A stretch of DNA of 35,248 bases from NCBI GenBank assembly GCA_002786915.1, contig PCUV01000025.1, forward strand, positions 371-35,618, written 5' to 3'. The DNA is from Comamonadaceae bacterium CG12_big_fil_rev_8_21_14_0_65_59_15. Lineage in GTDB: Bacteria > Pseudomonadota > Gammaproteobacteria > Burkholderiales > Burkholderiaceae_C. The notes under the pieces are model-generated. The model made no database searches, was not told the origin of the DNA, and worked only from the letters and a program-made list of their open reading frames with translations. This document shows positions 32,501 through 35,248 of the stretch, piece by piece. The stretch's first letter is position 1; every line of letters begins with the position of its first letter. A program made the translations under genes and the position numbers.

Positions 32501-34548
32501 AGGTCAACTCGCTGTCGGTGGCTATGGGGCAACAAAAGTGGCTCGACAAGTTTGAGAATGACAGCGCCGGGTTCACGGCATGGGTCAAAGCCAAAGTGGT
32601 GGCATCCAGCCTGATTGCTGACGAAATTGAAAAGCTGTACCAGCGCGCGCAAAAGACCGAATCAACCGACGTGGCCAACCGCTGCAATGCAAAAATTTCC
32701 GAATTGAACACCAAGCGCTTGGCCATTGATGCACTGTACGCAGGCATTGACAATGCCGACAACAAGTGGTTAAACGTAACGGCATCAAAGTTCCCAGACA
32801 CGGCAGCCGTAGCCAACTGGACTAAAGACGTGGCCATCAACCGCAAGATGCTCGACGAAGCCAATGCCGCGTGCCTGACCCGTGTTACGCATGGCTACAG
32901 CAAGGAAACGCTCGACAAGGTGGCGTCCAAAGAGGCGGTTCTGATGGGCGGCAAGATTCTGGCTGCTGGTGACTTTGTGATTGCAGACGGCAAGCCGGGT
33001 GTTTTGAAAATGATTCAGCAGCGTGGAAGCTCCGGCCTGTCGTTGGTATACCAAGACGATCAAGGTGGACTTGAAATTAGCCAGGTGGCTGGAATGTCAA
33101 TCACGATGCACGGGACGCAAGGCAGTGAAGATCGCGCCGAGATTCTTAAAATGCTGGTGAATTTGGATGAAGACCAGATCAAGGCAAGCAATACCGGTAA
33201 TCTTTTCGCGTACCAGTCGATGGATGTGCGCAGAGCCCTGCGCAGCGTGATTCCTTCGCGTCAAATAAGCTTTGACGGTCGATTTGGCCGCGATGAAGAT
33301 TGCTGGGTGGCTGCACCTCACTTCCCTGTGGTGATGCCGCCAGATGCGGAAGGCCCGTTCTGTGCGCGCATCGTGGCCGAGCAGTCCAATCTGATAGAGT
33401 TCAGTTCCAGCGGCTGGCAGAAGACATTCCGCTTCAAGGATTCGCGCAACCAGGGCGAAGGCAATGGGCGCGAGGCATGGCAGGCTGTGGCAGGGTGGAT
33501 GACGGCCAACAGCCAGACCATGACCATGCAGGAAGTGGTGGGGCTTGACAGCACCAACATGTTTCAGACGGATTTAAGAAATGCCTTTTCGGGCGCGCTG
33601 GACGCCATGGTGGCAACCTGCACTAATCTGGCCGAACTGGACGCCGCCATGGTGGCCTGGGCCAGTGCAACCTATCCGTGGGTGGGTGGGTTTGATGCCA
33701 GCATGGTTGAAGCTTTCAATCTGGAGCGCTTTGTTAACAAGGCCAAAGCCGAGCTTGATGATGGGTCGGTGAAATACGACGTGGTCGTTGACGGCTACAG
33801 GTTTAACACTAGTCCACTGCCAGCGTCTACTAGGGCCATACACGCCGCCATTGTGGCCGCGTTCGCAGCCGGAGCGCTGAATGCCGAGATGGACAAATTA
33901 AATGAGAAAGTTGGTGGACGCTATGGTGCCAGCTTGTATGCCGTGACAACTTACGGCAACTCGCCCGAGCTGGTGGCCAGCTACAAGCAAGTGATTTTGG
34001 ATGCCATTGGAGGCCAGGAGGATGGCGATCTGATCAACATGGCTGAGTCGCCGTTTGCCGAACTGATGCGGGCTGATTACAAGATGGGCAAGGGCGCAGT
34101 GGTTAAGTTGAACTGGGATTGCCTGAACTCACCAAGCCGCTACATCGACGGGCTGCAAGATGCCATCAACGCCTACGCCATCAAGCAAAAGCAGGCGGGT
34201 ATGGGCTTGGATGTGGATGGCCTGCTGGCACAAATCAGCAACGTGGCAGGCGTGGCATCGGCCAAGGTGGGCATGGTCAACCACGCCAAGGTGCGCGACA
34301 AGTACACCGGATCACACCTTTACAAGGCGGGCGAGTACATCCGGCTGCTGCTGCCTCGTGGCGGCGACTTGAATGCGCGCTTTGCCAATAAGGTAACAGG
34401 CTTGCAAGGGCGCGCCTTTGATGATCGAGCCAAAGAGTTTTTGGTGAGCTTAGTGCCAGCCAAATTCAGCGACGGCAAAGATGTTGCTGATGTGATTGCT
34501 CTTGCGCGATACTTGTCCATCGACCCAACACCCTACAAAAAAGGCTGA
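26524..34548 (+). CDS. DarB-like methyltransferase-helicase giant with intein
   Basis: A 2674-residue precursor (2310 after splicing). Residues about 180-380 form an N6-adenine methyltransferase: D210-PSSGMG for SAM binding and catalytic N275-VPFG. A SNF2/SF2 helicase follows: Walker A GLGK/T with the intein after Lys930, VVPNSVLTNW, a DEAH-like VEEAH at 1454-1458, TATP at 1509-1512, and motif VI QRNGRGVRQGN at 1893-1903. The C-terminal 700 residues are helical and unassigned. The fusion is typical of DarB-like anti-restriction proteins that enter with phage DNA. A low-complexity stretch (about 65-170) holds a translated 41-nt repeat. The start ATG 26524 has only a weak ribosome site. Confidence 0.8.
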   Translation: MNTMTMIFDKAANGLSPLEKMKLIRSLNMVRTDIAAVGAGALAAMKKLKLLSNLNHIRVQLGSTKNLEPNKPLAPVDTAQAATNLISSEQETKSVETKETPQAVKTETQGQPSPVADISAPDPVKKSASKRQKDNNAAIDALRKVKSGEADAKDPAIREALKGYSGSGGGLKTAQGTSGSPHEYYTPAPVAKAMWNMLDGLGFSGGKVLDPSSGMGVFARTKPDNVAIEQIELDSISGEINGLLNDGPTVSTRVASFEEVAASTDDETFDAVVTNVPFGDKAMRGAHWRKDKKYQNANLQEYFILRGLEKIKPSGFAAFIVPPSVVAGKGGKGVALRNNVSMAAEFVGAYRLPNVVFDEAGADTITDIIILRKHSKDNKAKIDELAQQNAALLTQTNVIWPDFVEGNYFKLDGKRFQIGESTVGKGRFGEVEKVAFTGSIGSIAALLKPFPKASRIDWAMLGAVETVPIVYAEGDTVFSGGAMLQMTEGKLVPVEGGLTNDDAEAVNLMARFTSPLDAINQGLTFDDASRALTNEETCGRLGSVSRWIVSAQRAAHAAAKNQGEWFDAIMAGMAVQEFAQSGNKEALNYAADYPELSKVLARVQGYASKRAGVGGEVVAEALQNIAVARKKGVFTPWWTGNVAKDATLVLTVNQSYAKIKLESEDETGYVPAAEMRQAFADFDPLNDDAWCVSPDGSGVMSADDYYFGNYAEFLARAQQELSEATDPAIKEKLLRQHAKASERITLVNPSRMKFSLETAFVSDAEKAEFIKQYVSENIQVGMDANGKPKFSYEGKAPDKYTSADEVRRIKTLRRFAIYLNNKTITTGSGDRALDDPKEEQALLDSIKAMVNASTAQFDAWCKSNEDIASGISRRINAPENLRFVEVPDYAPVDIPNWNPAWVPHGYQYAAVRRYAKRFSGILALDVGLGKAQPLDSKILTPDGWRQMGDMRVGDMVISVDGIAVPVTGVFPQGEKEIFEVEFSDGSKTKCCDEHLWETQTETDRKNERYAKRNGNDRVINGTVKSLHEIRETLIYQTQKNHKIPMVSPVQFPEQALQIHPYLMGVLLGDGSLSHGSVSFTKNDAEIPSRICHLLKDGFGDAVELRKMAVGERCDSWRISRTAIGGLNPVRSMLDDFGLMGTKSDTKFIPKQYLIGSVSQRIELLHGLMDTDGYVSKDGMTVQFSSTSKMLSDGVVELVQSLGGIAWTTFKTPTFTYKNEKKEGKLAYTVSMRMPSDINPFLLERKASCVKAKSKYIPVRYFTAVREVGKAQAQCISIDHPTHLYVTDDYIVTHNTLTALAAVQYAQSIGSKKKTVFVVPNSVLTNWKKEAGKAYQDTSDCLFVGLQVDDKGKAKYSSKAATDDLNTIRENRHSKIFMTYETLTRIPLREDTLQAYKDYLLANDDSFSKQAEEGANEKTRDKISAEQAVANAIESGSKAGNVPFFEDMGIDSIIVEEAHSFKNSKKASSEFKATRFVANPESSKRGMDMQAKCWYIRGMSGSGDGVLGLTATPVTNSPSEIYSMMALTIGEKEMNAMCGCTGTDSFMMNTCDIENREEDDLTGAPKSQRTLKGIANLDILRRVLDSAAMIETPETVAAKGIIIEVPEAEEAMSSVEMSPVDAAILKDIKDAYLEASSLKKARVKLSPKEAIMASPFNAIRNMTKLITDKELYQGKFLFGFDAKEQAKAEAVVAAFNKLKITEECKEYELPFGIDTTGMKAKMVTDKESGNEAMIFYVPVLASIEDGKIVLPAVDYQTHDRFMTLVNKSGLGLTANASPKTQALLANLQKENASPRWKPAKQIVFCDELALHHKLKLLITAETGIPSGKICIVNAKSVSPDEIQNVQDGFNANEDDNQYQIIIANKKAEVGINLQNGTQAIHHLTIGWTPDSIHQRNGRGVRQGNKVETPIMIYHYEANGTFDAYKRRLVSVKGDWIKSLMDKDAENVAIEGDLSAEDYARMTSLVGDSDAMAQFNSDMAKKAKAQVAQSAKITQVNSLSVAMGQQKWLDKFENDSAGFTAWVKAKVVASSLIADEIEKLYQRAQKTESTDVANRCNAKISELNTKRLAIDALYAGIDNADNKWLNVTASKFPDTAAVANWTKDVAINRKMLDEANAACLTRVTHGYSKETLDKVASKEAVLMGGKILAAGDFVIADGKPGVLKMIQQRGSSGLSLVYQDDQGGLEISQVAGMSITMHGTQGSEDRAEILKMLVNLDEDQIKASNTGNLFAYQSMDVRRALRSVIPSRQISFDGRFGRDEDCWVAAPHFPVVMPPDAEGPFCARIVAEQSNLIEFSSSGWQKTFRFKDSRNQGEGNGREAWQAVAGWMTANSQTMTMQEVVGLDSTNMFQTDLRNAFSGALDAMVATCTNLAELDAAMVAWASATYPWVGGFDASMVEAFNLERFVNKAKAELDDGSVKYDVVVDGYRFNTSPLPASTRAIHAAIVAAFAAGALNAEMDKLNEKVGGRYGASLYAVTTYGNSPELVASYKQVILDAIGGQEDGDLINMAESPFAELMRADYKMGKGAVVKLNWDCLNSPSRYIDGLQDAINAYAIKQKQAGMGLDVDGLLAQISNVAGVASAKVGMVNHAKVRDKYTGSHLYKAGEYIRLLLPRGGDLNARFANKVTGLQGRAFDDRAKEFLVSLVPAKFSDGKDVADVIALARYLSIDPTPYKKG
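26730..26770 (-). repeat. 41-nt repeat, copy C, inside the giant gene
   Basis: The reverse complement aligns without gaps to copy A (28 of 41). Read in the gene frame it encodes NKPLAPVDTAQAA in the low-complexity N-terminal region. It contains agcctctagc and caagcagcta on the plus strand. Confidence 0.5.
29314..30405 (+). other. Class 3 intein with LAGLIDADG endonuclease
   Basis: 364 residues inserted exactly between Lys930 and the Thr of Walker A GLGKT, so removal restores GLGKTLTAL. The intein starts with Ala instead of Cys/Ser, has DEHLW with His64 and Trp66 in block B, a block F cysteine at 344 (QCISIDHP), and ends VTHN followed by Thr+1. Trp, Cys and Thr are the class 3 signature established for phage helicase inteins such as MP-Be DnaB. 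LMGVLLGDG (132-140) and LHGLMDTDG (234-242) are the two LAGLIDADG motifs with intact Asp139 and Asp241. The region is more AT-rich than its host gene, which fits mobility. Confidence 0.9.
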
Positions 34549-34554
34549 GCCATC

Positions 34555-34938
34555 ATGACCGATGTTTACAAAATCCATCCCGCCTATATGGCGGAACGGT
34601 TCTCTGATGTGGCCGCCAAGCTGGGTGATAAGCCTATGCTGGCCACGTTTTTGGAATCCACCCGCAAGATCATTGCTGTGCCGGGCAACTGGCGCCGGTA
34701 CGGAGTGTATTGGTGGGCACTTAAGGCGGTATTGAAAATGAATGGCCTTGACCTTGGTGGTCAGGATTGCACTTGGTTGCGCGAGGAATACACCGTCAAA
34801 AGCCCCAAAGGCGTGATTGATCAGGAAAGCACGATTCTGGCTGCGTGGATTTTTGCCGAAGAAAACACGTTTAGCCCTGAAGTCGAGTTTGAAATTGATG
34901 ATCAGGTGTGGTTGATCGATGACACGGATATGACGTGA
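34555..34938 (+). CDS. Unknown small protein after the giant gene (127 aa)
   Basis: ATG 34555, six bases after the giant gene stop. The product has a Trp/Tyr-rich centre (VPGNWRRYGVYWWALKAVL, about 42-60) and an acidic C-terminus (EVEFEIDDQVWLIDDTD). I recognise no family. It is the last phage-like gene and is probably cotranscribed with the giant gene. Confidence 0.55.
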   Translation: MTDVYKIHPAYMAERFSDVAAKLGDKPMLATFLESTRKIIAVPGNWRRYGVYWWALKAVLKMNGLDLGGQDCTWLREEYTVKSPKGVIDQESTILAAWIFAEENTFSPEVEFEIDDQVWLIDDTDMT

Positions 34939-34953
34939 TAGCTATAGTATTTA

Positions 34954-34994
34954 TAGCTTCTTACGCACGTTTGATAAGGGCTAAAGGCTGATTT
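34954..34994 (+). repeat. 41-nt Comamonadaceae-type repeat, copy A
   Basis: Sits between the convergent ends of the last phage gene and the right-edge methyltransferase. Shares tagct, cgcac, gcta and gattt blocks with copy B. This looks most like the host-type intergenic form (aagggctaaaggctg), which I recall from Comamonadaceae genomes. Confidence 0.55.
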
Positions 34995-34997
34995 GCA

Positions 34998-35248
34998 TTA
35001 TTTTTTATCCGCAGCCGCTTTTTCTGGGGCTTTGGCCGTGAGCTTTTGGTATTCCTTGAACAGGAAGGCGACCCGGCTGGCATCGTCGGGCTTGCCCTTG
35101 TAGCCGTAGGCGGCATCGACCGCCACATCCAGCGCGGCGTGGGCGGCTTTCAGGTTGGGCGGCATGGTCTCGGGGTTGTAGAGCCAGGCGAGTGTTTTGC
35201 CGGGGTGGGCTGCGCGTGCGTCGAGTACCTTTTGTGCTTCTTTTTCTA
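34998..35248 (-). CDS. C-terminal part of a large DNA methyltransferase-like protein
   Basis: The minus-strand frame is open from the window edge to a TAA at 34998-35000, giving about 83 residues. It contains KTLAWLYNPETMPPNLKAAH and AALDVAVDAAYGYKG, followed by RVAFLFKEYQKL, matching the C-terminus of large YeeA/MmeI-type N6-adenine methyltransferases, where a LxxLYDPxTMPxxL motif precedes an ALDxAVDxAY helix. The rest, including the catalytic region, lies outside the window. Orientation opposite to the phage genes suggests a separate R-M unit, host-borne or a defence cargo. Confidence 0.7.
   Translation of the reverse strand, partial: EKEAQKVLDARAAHPGKTLAWLYNPETMPPNLKAAHAALDVAVDAAYGYKGKPDDASRVAFLFKEYQKLTAKAPEKAAADKK

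Noticed and set aside
1..35248. CRISPR arrays, tRNA or rRNA genes, transposases
   Set aside because: No regularly spaced repeat-spacer array, cloverleaf or transposase pattern was found by eye on either strand.

Overview
The window looks like part of a contractile-tailed bacteriophage or prophage of a Burkholderiales host, probably Comamonadaceae. This rests on the virion genes, the fairly high GC content by eye, and three copies of a 41-nt repeat that I associate from memory with Comamonadaceae intergenic DNA. Almost every phage gene is on the + strand, tightly packed with ATGA/GTGA overlaps. The right edge (34998-35248) holds the C-terminal end of a minus-strand DNA-methyltransferase-like gene, which may be host DNA or another accessory module.

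Layout: 1-1.7 kb is an early/recombination end (Cys-rich small protein, small helix-turn-helix-like ORF, KilA-N protein, NinB-like recombination protein, truncated zinc-finger protein). 1.8-4.5 kb carries an XRE-type regulator and the two terminase subunits. 4.8-8.8 kb carries a probable capsid maturation protease and small structural proteins, one with a SWIM-type CxC...CxH zinc motif. 8.8-9.1 kb has two tiny overlapping minus-strand ORFs. 9.2-16.8 kb carries the likely major capsid protein, a likely tail sheath, and unassigned virion or assembly proteins. A D12-class adenine methyltransferase (16.8-17.8 kb) is wedged into the tail region ahead of the hub-like, baseplate-spike and PAAR proteins (17.8-19.4 kb). 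19.5-34.5 kb is an anti-defence style block: a small unknown protein, an HU-like protein and two giant polyvalent proteins of 2048 and 2674 residues.

The giant proteins are the most striking content. The first combines a MutS domain I-like mismatch-recognition module (without the MutS ATPase), a possible BECR-fold nuclease-like segment and an LPD3-like segment. The second fuses an N6-adenine methyltransferase (NVPFG motif) to an SNF2/SF2 helicase, as in DarB-like proteins. Its Walker A motif is split by a full-length intein with the class 3 signature (no Cys/Ser at position 1; Trp, internal Cys and +1 Thr present) and a LAGLIDADG endonuclease.

Working model, inferred: DNA is packaged by the terminase, the PAAR-tipped spike pierces the cell, and the HU-like, methyltransferase and giant proteins protect incoming DNA or attack host defences. 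I recognise no portal, tape-measure, baseplate wedge, tail fibre, lysis or integrase gene, so the element is either incomplete here, continues to the left, or uses very divergent versions. A 12-bp intergenic motif (cggaaaacaccc) recurs at four gene-block boundaries and may be a regulatory site.
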